A program made the position numbers and the translations under genes. From Pomphorhynchus laevis (Eukaryota > Acanthocephala > Palaeacanthocephala > Echinorhynchida > Pomphorhynchidae), in assembly GCA_012934845.2 (NCBI GenBank), contig WNNJ02001230.1, positions 79,249 to 143,248 on the forward strand: 64,000 nucleotides of DNA, written 5' to 3'. Numbering within the stretch: position 1 is the first letter of the stretch; each line of letters opens with the position of its first letter. Of the stretch, positions 26,413-37,079 are shown in pieces. The notes under the pieces were generated by a model, which saw only the letters and a list, made by a program, of their open reading frames with translations, was not told where the DNA came from and made no database searches.

Positions 26413-27196
26413 TATATAAATCTTATGTATTACTAATAATTATTTATTTTTATTTTTAATTTATAGAAAAAATACGTAGACTCAGTAAGCTGTTTTAATT
26501 GCTAAAGCGTATTCAAATTTATAGTCTGCTTGTATCATTAAAAATATTAATATGTTAAAAACATATTAATATTACATTATTTATATTCATACACTAATAT
26601 TATTACATTATTTACATATATAATAGATAATATATAATTAATAGATTATTTGTTAGATGTTCATTTTAGGATAATTAATTTTATCATATAACATTTTCAA
26701 ACGAATCAATTGTTATTTCATTATAAAAAAGAATGAAGGCAATGATGGAATAAATATTTAATTGGGCAAAATTGAAAAGGTGTTAGAATAAGGAACTTGA
26801 TAATCAAATTTCATCGGAGGAAATTCGTCATTAGCATGTATTATATTTTTAATTTATATACAGTATAAAATATGTGGACTCAGTTATCTGATATGGTTTT
26901 AATGTTGAAGATCTCAATGGCTGAACTTAGAGTAGCCGATAATAGCAAGGATCAAATTGGATCCCAAATCTTGCTAAAGATTTAACAAGATCACTTACCT
27001 CACCCAGACAACACTTAGCTCACAGTAACATAGCCTTGATGAGCAAAAAATTAAAAATGACTTCTTAAAAATCTTAGTATAAAAAACCTAGATTCAGTTA
27101 GCTAATCTGATTCATCCATTTTATTTAAAATCATTAATTTGTAGTGAATCAATTAAATAATCGAAAAGTTGCAATATTGGATCAGCATATAGCCGT

Positions 27197-27360
27197 GGAT
27201 GAATAGTAGCCGAAACCTGATTTATGAATAGTAGCCGAAACCTGATAACATAGATGTTTCTCCTGATAACCTATAATTTTAATCCTTATGAATAGTAGCC
27301 GAAACCTGATAACATATATGTTTCTCCTGATAACCTATAATTTTAATCCTTATCTAGCCG
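27197..27360. repeat. Tandem copies of the hairpin-repeat 3' half
   Basis: GAATAGTAGCCGAAACCTGA occurs three times (about 27201, 27224, 27293). The last two are each followed by TAACATAnATGTTTCTCCTG and ATAACCTATAATTTTAATCC. This is a local tandem expansion of the dispersed repeat described at 430-750. Confidence 0.75.
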
Positions 27361-27929
27361 ACCCTGCCTCAAAGCGGGACAAAGGCTGAAGAATAAGAAG
27401 AAGATGTTATTTATTAGTCAATTCATAAAAATTGACTTTTATTTTAAATTTCAATTAGCAATTTTATCGTTACATAATTATCCATTGAATGAATAAAATC
27501 TCATATAATTATACATTATTTGTTGACTCAGTTAGCTGATCTGATTAGTGTAATCAATCGGTTTATCACCAAACAAAATATATGTAATATATGAATAGAT
27601 TACAATAATTTTAGCAATAACTATATTGATTAATATACATTATAAAGTGGAAGAATTTACCTGAAAACTTTTCTGGGTACAAGTCACTTTGTAATATACT
27701 CATTTAATTAATTTAAACTACTCCTAGTTGGTTTCATGATTATGTTAAAAAGAAACATTAATGCGGTTTGAGGTGATGCAACTTACTGTGTATAAATTTT
27801 AATTATATAAAATCTCAAGATAAAAATATTATTTTTATAAATAAATTATCTTTTTAAAATACGTAGACTCAGTTAACTGATCACGAATTAATTACATAAT
27901 TAAAGAGACTTGTTTTTCAATTAACTGAG

Positions 27930-27960
27930 TATTTTCCTTATTTTTCAAATAAGGAAAATA
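27930..27960. repeat. Inverted repeat, 14-bp arms with 3-nt loop
   Basis: TATTTTCCTTATTT (27930-27943) and AAATAAGGAAAATA (27947-27960) are exact reverse complements around TTC. No gene context suggests a function. Confidence 0.8.
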
Positions 27961-28014
27961 TATTACATGCCATTGCTCGAATTGGTCAACTTGCGAAGCC
28001 GGATTTGGGAGATC

Positions 28015-28180
28015 AACGGTCTAGAACACGTTCCTAACCTTTTTAAATGGCGGCACACTATTGAGCTTTTTTAATTTTTTGCGGCACAAGCATCACAAAA
28101 ATTTAAATTTCGACCTTCGTTTACATTCTTTATTCCAAAAATGTATACTCGCCTTCATTTACAATTTCTTCGCGGTACAG
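28015..28180. repeat. Possible hAT-type MITE remnant
   Basis: The phrase CCTAACCTTTTTAAATGGC followed by GGCACAC, then TTTTTGCGGCACA, resembles the ends of hAT-family non-autonomous elements. I see no paired terminus or 8-bp duplication, so this is tentative. Confidence 0.25.
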
Positions 28181-29029
28181 TTATAAAAACCCACTAGACT
28201 AGACTGTCGAGTTCAAAATGGCTATTAGGATGTTCACGAGAACCTTATCAGTCTTTACAAAATCACGATGTAAATTAGTAGCAAACAATTGCATTTTTAA
28301 AATCTGAAACATCATCAAGGGTATATAAGGAAATAAGTGTATTTTAAGCACATTCGAATACAAATACATGCTGGTTCACTGTAAATCTATACCAACAAGC
28401 CTGATTGAAGTATAAATCACGTTTGTATAAATGATTTTATATAATTTAAATATAACCGCTACACTTTAAATTTGTGTCTTATATCGTGATGTTGATTACA
28501 CAATTCGATTTATTTTCCATTCAAATTATTTCAAGTTTTAAAAGAAATTTAAAAGAAATTTATTTATAATAAGGAAAAAATCTATCAGATTTTAGTAACC
28601 TATCGTTTTCCTTATATTATTGTAATTATATTTTGATATAATAATATTTCCCATTTTTAATGTTGTCAATTAAAAAATTTGAAGATGCGAAGATTTTTTC
28701 TCTGATTAACTCGATGTAACTATCGAGTTAGATCAAAAAATTAAATCGGAAAAAAATTTTTGATTTAAATTCATAATAGCACACACCTAAAAGCATTTTG
28801 ATGTAATACATATAAGATCAAATCAGCTAACTGAGTCCAAGTATATAATATAATTATAAACTAAACAAAACATAATAATGCTAAATCAAAATTTAATAAT
28901 TAAATACTAAAATACATATAAGATAACACGATTTAAAAGCTAAGCATTAAACACGCAATATTAATACATATTTTTCGTATTTGATTTTATAAAATAAAGC
29001 AACTTCAATGAAATATATCAAAAAGAAAG

Positions 29030-29425
29030 CTATTCTTTCGATGCGGATGATATGTTGCCTTTTCGGGAAAGTAATTTTGCATTGATATTAGGTAATACTC
29101 CACCTTGAGCTATGGTTACTCCATTTAACAATTTATTAAGCTCTTCGTCATTTCTTACAGCGAGTTGTAAGTGCCTGGGGATAATTCTACTCTTCTTATT
29201 GTCACGAGCTGCATTACCAGCCAACTCTAGTAATTCAGCAGTAAGATATTCAAGAACAGCAGCCAAATACACTGGAGCACCTGCTCCAATTCGATCAGAG
29301 TAATTTCCACGTTTCAAATGACGAGCCATCCTACCGACTGGAAACTGTAGACCAGCCTTAGAGCTCCTACTCTTATGCTTAGATTCCTTACCATGTTTAG
29401 ATTCCTTTAAATGCAGTGAAGACAT
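29030..29425 (-). CDS. Histone H2A, divergent tails
   Basis: The protein is a nucleosome core histone. The single-exon minus-strand frame has 131 residues, ATG at 29425-29423 and TAG at 29032-29030. The fold is fully conserved: [53 protein letters not shown] and the [12 protein letters not shown] docking region. The acidic-patch residues (ELLELAGN and NDEE) are present. It is not H2A.Z, which has a different C-terminal region, and lacks the SQ[DE] end of H2A.X. The tails are unusual. The N-terminus carries a [12 protein letters not shown] near-repeat, rich in His and Glu, instead of the usual Gly/Lys tail. The C-terminus ends SSASKE. No canonical replication-histone stem-loop was recognised downstream and no H2B, H3 or H4 is adjacent, so it may be a replication-independent variant. 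Confidence 0.9.
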   Translation of the reverse strand: MSSLHLKESKHGKESKHKSRSSKAGLQFPVGRMARHLKRGNYSDRIGAGAPVYLAAVLEYLTAELLELAGNAARDNKKSRIIPRHLQLAVRNDEELNKLLNGVTIAQGGVLPNINAKLLSRKGNISSASKE

Positions 29426-30445
29426 CTATAATAGTTACAGATATTTTTAATTGCTTTATATCAAATTATAACAGATAGTAAAAACATTGTAAAATGTCGA
29501 TTAATTTTGAGTATAAAATTCCAAATATAAAATAATTAAAAATTAAGTTAATTGGCGAGATTTTTTAATTATCTCTTATTAAATGATCAGCATGACGAAC
29601 AGCGGGATCTCAGTGTGGATTGTACAGCCGTTCCGTGTGTATAATTTAATGCACAAATAATGTGTATGTATGTCACAAAGATTTTGAATAAAAATGACTT
29701 GGGATGTAATGGAGCCTTAAAGCCACAAAGTTTGACTGTACATAGTAAAAATTTTAAACGATTAGTACTCCAAGCCTTTATTTGTTTTTATGATTCAATA
29801 AAAGAACATGGCATGATAATGGATAATTGTGTGCAAATGTGAAGGCATATGATTCTTTCTGATTTTTCATATATGAGTGATGCTGAATGATATATATATT
29901 GGAAATGTCCACAATGAATTTTGCAAATTTTATTATTTCTAAACCTGCTAACAACACAGTGACACTTTTCTTATATTATAGATCAATTTAGAGTTAGTAA
30001 TAAAGATTAACAAACATCAACATGCGTTTTGCTTTTTTTGATAATCAAAACCAACTTTAATAGTAAATTTTTGACAATGTAATTGGCCTGTTTGGGGTCA
30101 ATTGCATTGCTAAAAATTTATAATTTAAAAGTTGATTTGTTTTTGATTCTCGATGGAAAATTCGAAATAATTAAATTTACTCTAAATATAATCCTACACG
30201 AAATGATCAAATTATAATTATAAAATACAAAAATCAGAGATTATTAATACCATTTAAGTATAAAAAAACTTTTAAGAATAATTCGTTTAATTTGTAAACT
30301 GATCTGTTTCTAATATAAATAGCATAAGGCAATAAAATCTTATAAGCAACATGAAATTAATACTGCTTTTAAATATGAAATATAAACGTCGTCTAAATTT
30401 CTTAGTAATACCAAGAAATAAAAATATAAATACTTTCGTGGTAAT
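29426..30445. other. Intergenic region downstream of the H2A start
   Basis: No convincing gene. A short open frame at 29660-29842 lacks any recognisable motif and I do not call it. The remainder is AT-rich unique sequence. Confidence 0.5.
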
Positions 30446-30490
30446 TTAAGCGTGCGCCGGCACGCATTTGCCACGTAAAAATAAATCCCC
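30440..30490 (+). mobile_element. Isolated 3' end of a family A LINE
   Basis: It contains the family A terminal stem-loop GCGTGC-GCCG-GCACGC (30450-30465), followed by ATTTGCCACGTAAAAATAAA. The same ending closes the copies at 34.4, 34.7, 52.6 and 54.9 kb. It is an extreme 5' truncation. Confidence 0.75.
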
Positions 30491-30727
30491 TTTTCTCTAA
30501 GAGTCCAAAATAATTAACTCAATCCACTCAGCCCCGAAAATATTTTAGTCATGTCCACAAAAGTAAATTTCTTATATCGCTCATATCCATACTAAAGCTA
30601 GGCCATGAAATTATCGACTCTAGCGCCAAGAGAAAAGTGACTATTGTCATAATTCAGCGGACAGCATTGATCATATAAACGCCACGTTTTCATACACAAC
30701 TATTATAGTCCCACTATCTTCAGTATA

Positions 30728-30802
30728 TGATGAGCTAACCATATTATCAATGGATCCCCTATGGATCCATAGGGGATCCCCTGTGATGATCTAACCATAT
30801 TA
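30728..30802. repeat. 28-bp palindrome between 19-bp direct repeats
   Basis: GGATCCCCTATGGA and its exact reverse complement occupy 30752-30779. Flanking it, TGATGAGCTAACCATATTA (30728-30746) and TGATGATCTAACCATATTA (30784-30802) are direct repeats with one mismatch. The arrangement resembles a small foldback insertion within a duplicated target, or a template-switch product. Confidence 0.8.
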
Positions 30803-30879
30803 CGCGAGACAGAGTCCAAAAATAAGATAAAAAGCAAATAGTCGATCAACGGTGCGTTAAATATCTTACCTTAATAGGA

Positions 30880-33800
30880 TAGTTTAGCAGAGGTGCTGAA
30901 CAGCATCATTGTTCACTTATCTATTTACAGCATCGTGATTTAAACGTGATCAAGCTGGGGGCAGCAACGACTTCCTCGGACAACGAATTCCACATGCAAC
31001 CTACATACACAACTAGTGATTATATCAGTGGGCTAATCCACCTGCACCATTTGACATGTACCATAGACAAAGCATTTCCAAAGCTATAAACTTATCACGT
31101 ACCAACAACATTCCAATATTCCGACAACAATATGTTTCTCCTCAATGTCGCCTCGATGATGATGTATCTGCTTTCAGGTCTATCCTAGCAAGCATTCTTC
31201 CTGATGATAATCCATCCCTCTTCAATAATATCGCTCCTGTATCTTTGATCCGTTTAAACAAATCCACTAAATCCAATCATCTCAGTCCTCCACTCTTAAA
31301 ACTCGTTTTCCGACATAGTTCACATGCATCCTTGGTACTCTCTCAACGTTTTAAACTTCTTACCACTTCGTCTACTTGTCGTATCTTTCCTAACCGCTCC
31401 CTTTCTGATATTGCCGAGCTCAATTTAGCTCGCATTGAGAAACATCGACGTGAAACAAACAGTGAGTCATCCTTATCTATACGTCAAATCAACGAAAATT
31501 TCCACGTTGTACACACAAGGCAAAAAAATCGATGTCGTTTCATCTCTCCCCCCGGTCTTCTTCACTAGTCGATCTCGCTCCTAAACATACTTTTCGTCTT
31601 AGTCTATTCAACACTCGCTCCATTCGTCATAAAGCTGATATGCTCCTTGATATCTTCAATCAATTATCTATCGATATTCTCTGCATTACCGAATCCTGGC
31701 ATTGTGACTCTGACGATCTTGCTATTCGTCGTCTATTTCGCTCTGGTTGTTCTATAGTTGCATCTGCTCGTCCAGTTGCCTCTCATACATCTACTGCTTC
31801 TAACCATGACGGTATTGTTGCCAATGCTCGTCACACAATGTCTCTACGTAAAATTAACGTTAACATCCGTTACACCTCGTTCGTATCACTCATATGCAGA
31901 TTATCAACTCCTTTTCCTCTAGAACTTGTAATTGTATACCGTCCAGTTCCACTTGCCCCTCACGTATCTTCTTTAACGACCTTGCAGATCTTATGTCTCA
32001 CTGTTCATTGTCTCATACTCCTTCTTTAGCTCTCGTGGACTTTAACATTCGTCTTGATCGCCCGGCTGAATCTGACTCTATCACTTTAACTGATCTTTTT
32101 TCTGATTTTAACTATAAATTACTAAAAACAAGCCCAACTCATACTCTCGGCGGTGCTCTCGACATCATTGCTATCTCTAACTGCTTCAATGACTATACCT
32201 CCTGGTCAATTACTGATCCTGGTTTGTCCGATCTTTTCCTTGTCACTCTTACTCTTACTCGTCCCCATCCTGCTTCTCCGCCTCCACCATTATCCACACC
32301 AAGTCGACCCTGAAAACTTTTCGATATCCCTATTATCTGCACAGCCCTACTCATTTCTTCACTCTTTTCACTTCCTCTTAACTATCTCTCTCCCGATGAT
32401 CTCTGCATTCTGTTTGATTCTGAACTTATGTCTATCATCAATAACCTTATGCCTAGTCGACCCCGACATTCTCAGCGCTTGCGCCATGCTCCCTGGTTCG
32501 ATTCTGACGGTAGTCTTTCTAAGCGTCGATTCCATCACTCTTTTCGTGTGTATAATCGATTTCTTAAACGTTCTCCCAACTCACTCCCTCGAAATATCCG
32601 TGATTCCTACTTTTCTCTACGCTGTTCACATCTTATTCTTATACGTACTAAACGTACTATCTTTTGGCGAAATCAACTCGAGTCATCTTCCAACTTTAAA
32701 TCTCATTGGAAAATCTTAAACTCAATTCTTTCACGATCATCTACACCTTGTAATATAAATCCTGATGAATTTTCTTCTTATCTTCAAACTAAGCTATCTA
32801 ATTTACTTCCCTATTACCAATAGCATCCTTGTACCCTCGTTTCGCTTAAAATAATTCCCTCCCAGAGCTATTCCACTTTATTCCCGTATCATATGAAGAA
32901 GTTTCTTCGGTTCTGCTGTCATTACCCAATAAAACCTCTACCTCTGACCCAATACCCACTCACTTGCTTAAAAATATCTGCTCCTCTCTATCTCACCCTT
33001 CCTAACCACATTGTTCAACTCGTCCATCCGTAGCCGTACATTTTCTTCAGTCTAATAATGCGCCACTGTTCGTCCTCTCATCAAAAAGCAATCTCTCGAC
33101 TTCTCATTACCATATTCGTACCGTCCTATCTCACTTTTCCAAACCATCTCTAAACTCCTTGAGCGTCTCGTTCTCAAGCAAGTTAATACATATCTCTTTT
33201 CCTCAAACTTATTTCCTCCCTTCCAAGCCGCTTCTTGCTCTAATTACTCTACTGAAATTGCCTGTCTTAAAGTTTATAACGACTTACTCATATCGCGCGA
33301 TCATAAATTATGTAGTGTCACAGTTTCTCTTGATCTATCGTCTGCTTTTGACATCGTCGATCACTCGATTCTTCTCCATCGCCTTCGTCATGATTATGGC
33401 TTCTCTTTACCCGCTGTATCATAGTTTTATTCATATCTATCAAACCGTACATAACGCATCTATTCTAATTCTTCTCTCTCTCCAATCTTTCATTAATCCT
33501 GTCCGGTGTTCTACAAGACTCCGTATTAGGCCCTATACTTTTCTATCATCTTCTCGGTGATTTGTCTTCTATTTCTTATACATTTAACTTTCATGCTCTG
33601 CAATATGCTGATGACATTCTCATCTATGCTCATACACCTGTTTATCGTATTAACGATTTTAGTGTTTCTGCTTCCAACTGTCTTGCCTCAATTTTCAAGC
33701 ATCGTTATTGTCATCGTCTTTCTCTGAATCGTAATAAATCAAAAATAATTTGGATCCTTCCTCGACGCTTCGGCTTAGAATCTCCTTCCGTATCATTAAA

Positions 33801-34443
33801 TTCTACAATTCATCATATCGCTGACCATCTCATTTTCTTAGGCTTCGTAGATTGATTGATTTACCTTCTTGTAGACTCTCATATCTTATCTCCTTTTTTC
33901 TAGACTCGATTATTGTCTTAGTCTATTTTCCAATTCACCTAAATCTACTCTTCTTCCTTTACAACGCATCAATAACGCTGCCGTCCGAGTTCTCCTCCGT
34001 CTTCGTCGTTTTGATCATGCATCCCACCATCTTGTTTTTCTTGATTGGCCTACCATTTATAATCGTGTTCAAATTCGTCTTCTTATCATTGCTTTTCGCC
34101 TTATAACTTCTCATACCCCTTCATTTCTCAACCTTTCTTTTCTCGACAATTCTCGTACTGTGTACTGTGCTCTGCGTTCCCGTAATTCTCTTCTTTTACA
34201 TGTCCCAAATTACTCTACCTCTTTTGGCTTCCGCTCCTTCGTTGTGGCTGCTCCTCTCTCGTGGAATCATCTGCCTATACAATCCGCCAATCATCATCAA
34301 TGCCGTGCTTCAAACGCCAAATCCAATTTTATTTCAACAATTAACTAATTACCTGTGACCTTTGATGTTCTTTTCTTTGTTTGTTAGTGGTCATGTAAGC
34401 GTGCATTTGGCACGCGTTTGCCACCTTAAATAATTTATTATTA
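30880..34443 (+). mobile_element. Family A LINE, copy 1 (nearly full length, frame-broken)
   Basis: A pyrimidine-rich coding strand carries ORF1 (31056-31568) and then endonuclease sequence (FNTRSIRHKADMLLDI, ITESW, from 31532). Decayed linker and RT sequence follows, and the RT includes LQYADDILIYAHTP (near 33600). The thumb and C-terminus follow with RSRNSLLLHVPNYSTSFG (34160-34230), and the 3' stem-loop GCGTGC-ATTTG-GCACGC (34399-34415) closes the copy. The motifs QYADD, GVLQDSVLGP and YRPISL place it in the L2/CR1 side of LINEs. Several frameshifts and stops, among them a TAG after LPAVS near 33421, inactivate ORF2. The stretch 33060-33560 is nearly identical to 37905-38400 of copy 3. Confidence 0.8.
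31056..31568 (+). CDS. Family A LINE ORF1 (partial or complete, 170 residues)
   Basis: The frame starts at ATG 31056. The product appears to be the C-terminal part of a LINE ORF1 nucleic-acid-binding protein: PLLKLVFRHSSHASLVLSQ resembles the strand-turn segment of RRM-like ORF1 domains. The later block SDIAELNLARIEKHRRETNS, then HVVHTRQKNR, parallels the ERQKLKDIKAELHYRLQNGE...IRNFRVV ending of the 60 kb element's ORF1. It ends at 31568, overlapping the ATG of the endonuclease frame (31532) by 37 bases in another frame, as in the 60 kb element. An N-terminal part may be missing. No Cys-rich motif is seen. Confidence 0.6.
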   Translation: MYHRQSISKAINLSRTNNIPIFRQQYVSPQCRLDDDVSAFRSILASILPDDNPSLFNNIAPVSLIRLNKSTKSNHLSPPLLKLVFRHSSHASLVLSQRFKLLTTSSTCRIFPNRSLSDIAELNLARIEKHRRETNSESSLSIRQINENFHVVHTRQKNRCRFISPPGLLH

Positions 34444-34696
34444 TATTATAATTAATCTCCTTCATTTGAAGATAATCTCATTCGCTTGAAGAGACCTATT
34501 GCCTTCTCAATCATGCCTAAATGTTCGGCCTCGCTTCGGGCTCCAAGATCTAGCCGTTCCTTACCGGTAAAACCGTTTACGGAAGCATGACATTTAAACT
34601 CTTCGATTTTTCAATAATAAATTTTCTTTCTTCAAAAAAATATTACAATAAATGATTTCACTAGGTACCGCGGTTGACAACACACGATATTGGATT
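34444..34696. other. Gap between two family A LINE copies
   Basis: About 250 bases of non-coding sequence with no recognised feature lie between opposing 3' ends of copies 1 and 2. Confidence 0.5.
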
Positions 34697-35745
34697 AAAA
34701 AAAGATTTATTTTAACGTGGCAAATGCGTGCCAGCGCACGCTTACATGACCACAACAAAACAAAACTGTGAATCAGGTGTCGAGAAGGTGTAAACGGAGG
34801 AGGTGTTTGAATCTGATAAATGAGGGGGCGCGGCGGACGTCGAGAGGAAGTTGATTCCAGGCGAGTGAGGCGGCGACGATGAAGGATCGGAGACAGTAGT
34901 TGTTGGAGTAATTAGGAACGTGGAGTAAGAGGGTATGACAGAAACGAAGCGATAGCGAGGTGGGGCGAGTATCGTCTAAGAAAGGAAGGTTGATGAACGA
35001 TAGGGAGCAGACAGCGATGAGACGAAAAGTTACGAGAAGGCGGAGTTTGATGTGGATGTGGATGGTGGGCCTGGAGAGTTGGGCAAAATATGTGGATGTG
35101 TGGTCGAAGCGACGGAGACGAAAGAGCACTCGAACGGCGGTGTTGATTATTCGTTGTAGTGGTAGGATGATGGATTTTGGAGAATTGGCGAAAAGGCTAA
35201 GGCAGTAATCGATTTTAGGGAAAAGAAGCGATGAAAGAAGAGACATACAAGAACGGAAATCGATAAGGGGCGTATACGGCGGATGTTACGGAGAATTAAG
35301 TTAGATGAGCGGACCTTGTCACGGACGAATGGTTTAAGGGAAAGCTGATCATCGAAATGGAAGCCTAAGAAAGTGAGATTGTGGACTATGGGGATGATCG
35401 ATGAGGCAAAATATACAGTGGGAGGAGATATGTTTGGTTTACGGGGGAGGATCCACATTATTTTGGACTTTTCGGGGTTTAGAACGAGATGGAGATTGGA
35501 GAGACGTTTGTAGATAGAAGAAAGACAGTTGGAGGCAGAAATGCTGATATCGTGTATGTGATGTGCGGGTGCATGAGCATAGATTAGAATGTCATCGGCG
35601 TATTGCATGACGTTAAAGGAGTAAGGTTTGATAAACGGAGAGAGATCGCCAAGCAGAAGAGAGAAAAGCAGGGGACCTAGGACTGAACCTTGTGGGACCC
35701 CGCAAAAAATAGGGATGGGATTTGTGTCTGTCATTGTACAGCGAT
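34697..35745 (-). mobile_element. Family A LINE, copy 2 (5' truncated in RT)
   Basis: The minus-strand copy begins within RT at ITIF-CGVPQGSVLGPLLFSL (35734 onward), keeps MQYADDILIYAHAP and LVLNPEKSKIMWILPRKP, and ends with LHVPNYSNNYCLRSF and PLDVRRAPS in the C-terminal frame (35246-34773). A frame change separates the two long frames near 35200. The 3' end has the stem-loop GCGTGC-CAGC-GCACGC (34726-34741) and the tail TTAAAATAAATC on the minus strand. It is the best preserved RT of this family in the window. Confidence 0.85.
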
Positions 35746-35970
35746 CCAGTTCAGCATATTAAACTTGCTTCTCCAATTAATCGTAGTGACAACCGGTGAT
35801 GGTTGTTACCTTGTCAGTAAAATGTATATAATCAGCATCAGCTAAGATGTGTTTATACGTAGAGATGACCGTAATCTAATTAACTAGTTCCTATCCACGA
35901 TTTCGTTGCCAAACCCATATTTATATGATGTTAACCTCAGTTTGGAGTTCATAAGGAGCAATTTGTTTAA
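35746..35970. other. Gap between family A LINE copies
   Basis: No feature recognised; moderately AT-rich unique sequence. Confidence 0.4.
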
Positions 35971-36193
35971 AACAAGATTAATTTTTACTTTGCAAATGCG
36001 TGCCTGCTAACGCTTACATGACCACGACAACAACAAAAATCTAAACCATGTGTTGCGAAGGTGGAAATGAAGGAGGTATTTGAATGTAATAAACGAGGTA
36101 GCGCCGCGGACGTCAAGTGAAAGCTGATTCCAGGCGAGTGGGACGGCGACGAGGAAGGGTTGGAGATCGTAGTAGTTAGAGTAATTGGGAACG
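35971..36193 (-). mobile_element. Family A LINE 3' fragment
   Basis: About 220 bases correspond to the 3' end of copy 2 (TGCAAATGCGTGCC, ACATGACCACGAC, GGAGGTATTTGAATG, GATTCCAGGCGAGTG). The terminal stem has decayed. It breaks off at GGGAACG, exactly where the minisatellite array begins. Confidence 0.75.
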
Positions 36194-36480
36194 CAGATTA
36201 TTCCTGTCAGTTCCAGGAATAATCTGGAACTGACAGGAATAATCTGGAACTGACAGGAATAATCTGGAACTGACAGGAATAATCTGGAACGGACAGGAAT
36301 AAACTGGAACTGACAGAAATAATATGGAACTGACAGTAATAATCTGGAACGGACAGGAATAATCTGGAACTGTCAGGAATAATCTGGAACTGGCAGAAAT
36401 AATCTGGAACTGACAGGAATAATCTGGAACTGGCAGGAATTATCTGGAACGGACAGGAATAATCTGGAACTGACAGGAAT
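36194..36480. repeat. 20-bp minisatellite with inverted first unit
   Basis: Thirteen head-to-tail units of exactly 20 bp (consensus AATCTGGAACTGACAGGAAT) fill 36221-36480 with scattered single substitutions and no length change. Just before them (36194-36216) is a 23-base inverted copy, so the array starts with a foldback. It is not CRISPR: there are no spacers and the genome is eukaryotic. Confidence 0.95.
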
Positions 36481-36649
36481 AATTTTATGTAATTTATATC
36501 AAACTTCTTTCTTTTAATTTATGTCCGCGAAGACCTGTTGTGTTACTTAAATTGAATGTACATCGACAGGTATTCTCGGATGTGGTAAGAGTACTCAACA
36601 TGAACATCAAATCAGCCAGCTTGAGTTAAATTTAAACTGGACATACTTG

Positions 36650-37068
36650 AAGTTATTTCACATACTTTCAACATAAGGCAGCGACCGTGTTGATACAACA
36701 AAATCAGTGGCCCTACGTAATATTATCTCAAAGTGTTGCATATTCTTGTGAAATTGTGGGTGAGTGACAGGAGACGCATATAAAATCAGTGGCAATAGAA
36801 GAGAATTATATAAAATATGAAAACTATGGCAATCAAGTTGACCACAAGAACGACTTAGTACTTCGAGTAGAATGAATTGATACATAAATTCTAGTGCTAA
36901 GATCATGATAAACCATAACTCCAAGATCGAATATTCTATAAACTTGCATATGGTATAGCTGCCTGTGAACCATTTGTTACCGATGTGTAAGTAATTTAAT
37001 CTTGCACCGTTCAATAACAACCCTCTGGAATGACATAATGGTACCATCACATCATCACCCTGAATCAA
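36650..37068 (-). mobile_element. CR1-like LINE C-terminal fragment
   Basis: The minus-strand frame contains YNSLLLPLILYASPVTHPQF and ILRRATDFVVSTRSLPYVES. This matches the thumb/C-terminal block of the CR1-like ORFs at 46 kb (VLRRATKLVNSVKALPYNE) and 50.8 kb. It is truncated at both ends. Confidence 0.7.
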
Positions 37069-37079
37069 CTGTATATCAA

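Larger units (their letters stand above)
26450..28830. repeat. Cluster of ACGTAGACTCAG-family repeat ends
   Basis: Related 25-30 base motifs of the form AAAATACGTAGACTCAGTTA followed by RCTGATCTGA occur near 26463, 26868, 27082, 27523 and 27855 on the plus strand and near 28805-28830 on the minus strand. No ORF accompanies them. They look like termini of a small non-autonomous element with many copies. Confidence 0.6.

Noticed and set aside
29030-29425. Possibility that the H2A is H2A.Z or H2A.X
   Set aside because: The docking region reads [12 protein letters not shown] as in canonical H2A, and there is no C-terminal SQ[DE] motif.
29660-29842. 60-codon frame downstream of H2A
   Set aside because: No motif, no homologous look and a length expected by chance in this sequence.
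33159-33560. 133-codon hydrophobic frame, repeated at 38007-38342
   Set aside because: It is an out-of-frame reading of the family A RT region; the repetition reflects the shared LINE block, not a membrane protein gene.
34960-35208. Arg/Trp-rich plus-strand frame
   Set aside because: It is the antisense shadow of the family A RT C-terminal region on the minus strand.
36221-36480. Regular 20-bp repeats resembling a CRISPR array
   Set aside because: Units are contiguous without spacers, and the window is clearly eukaryotic; it is a minisatellite.
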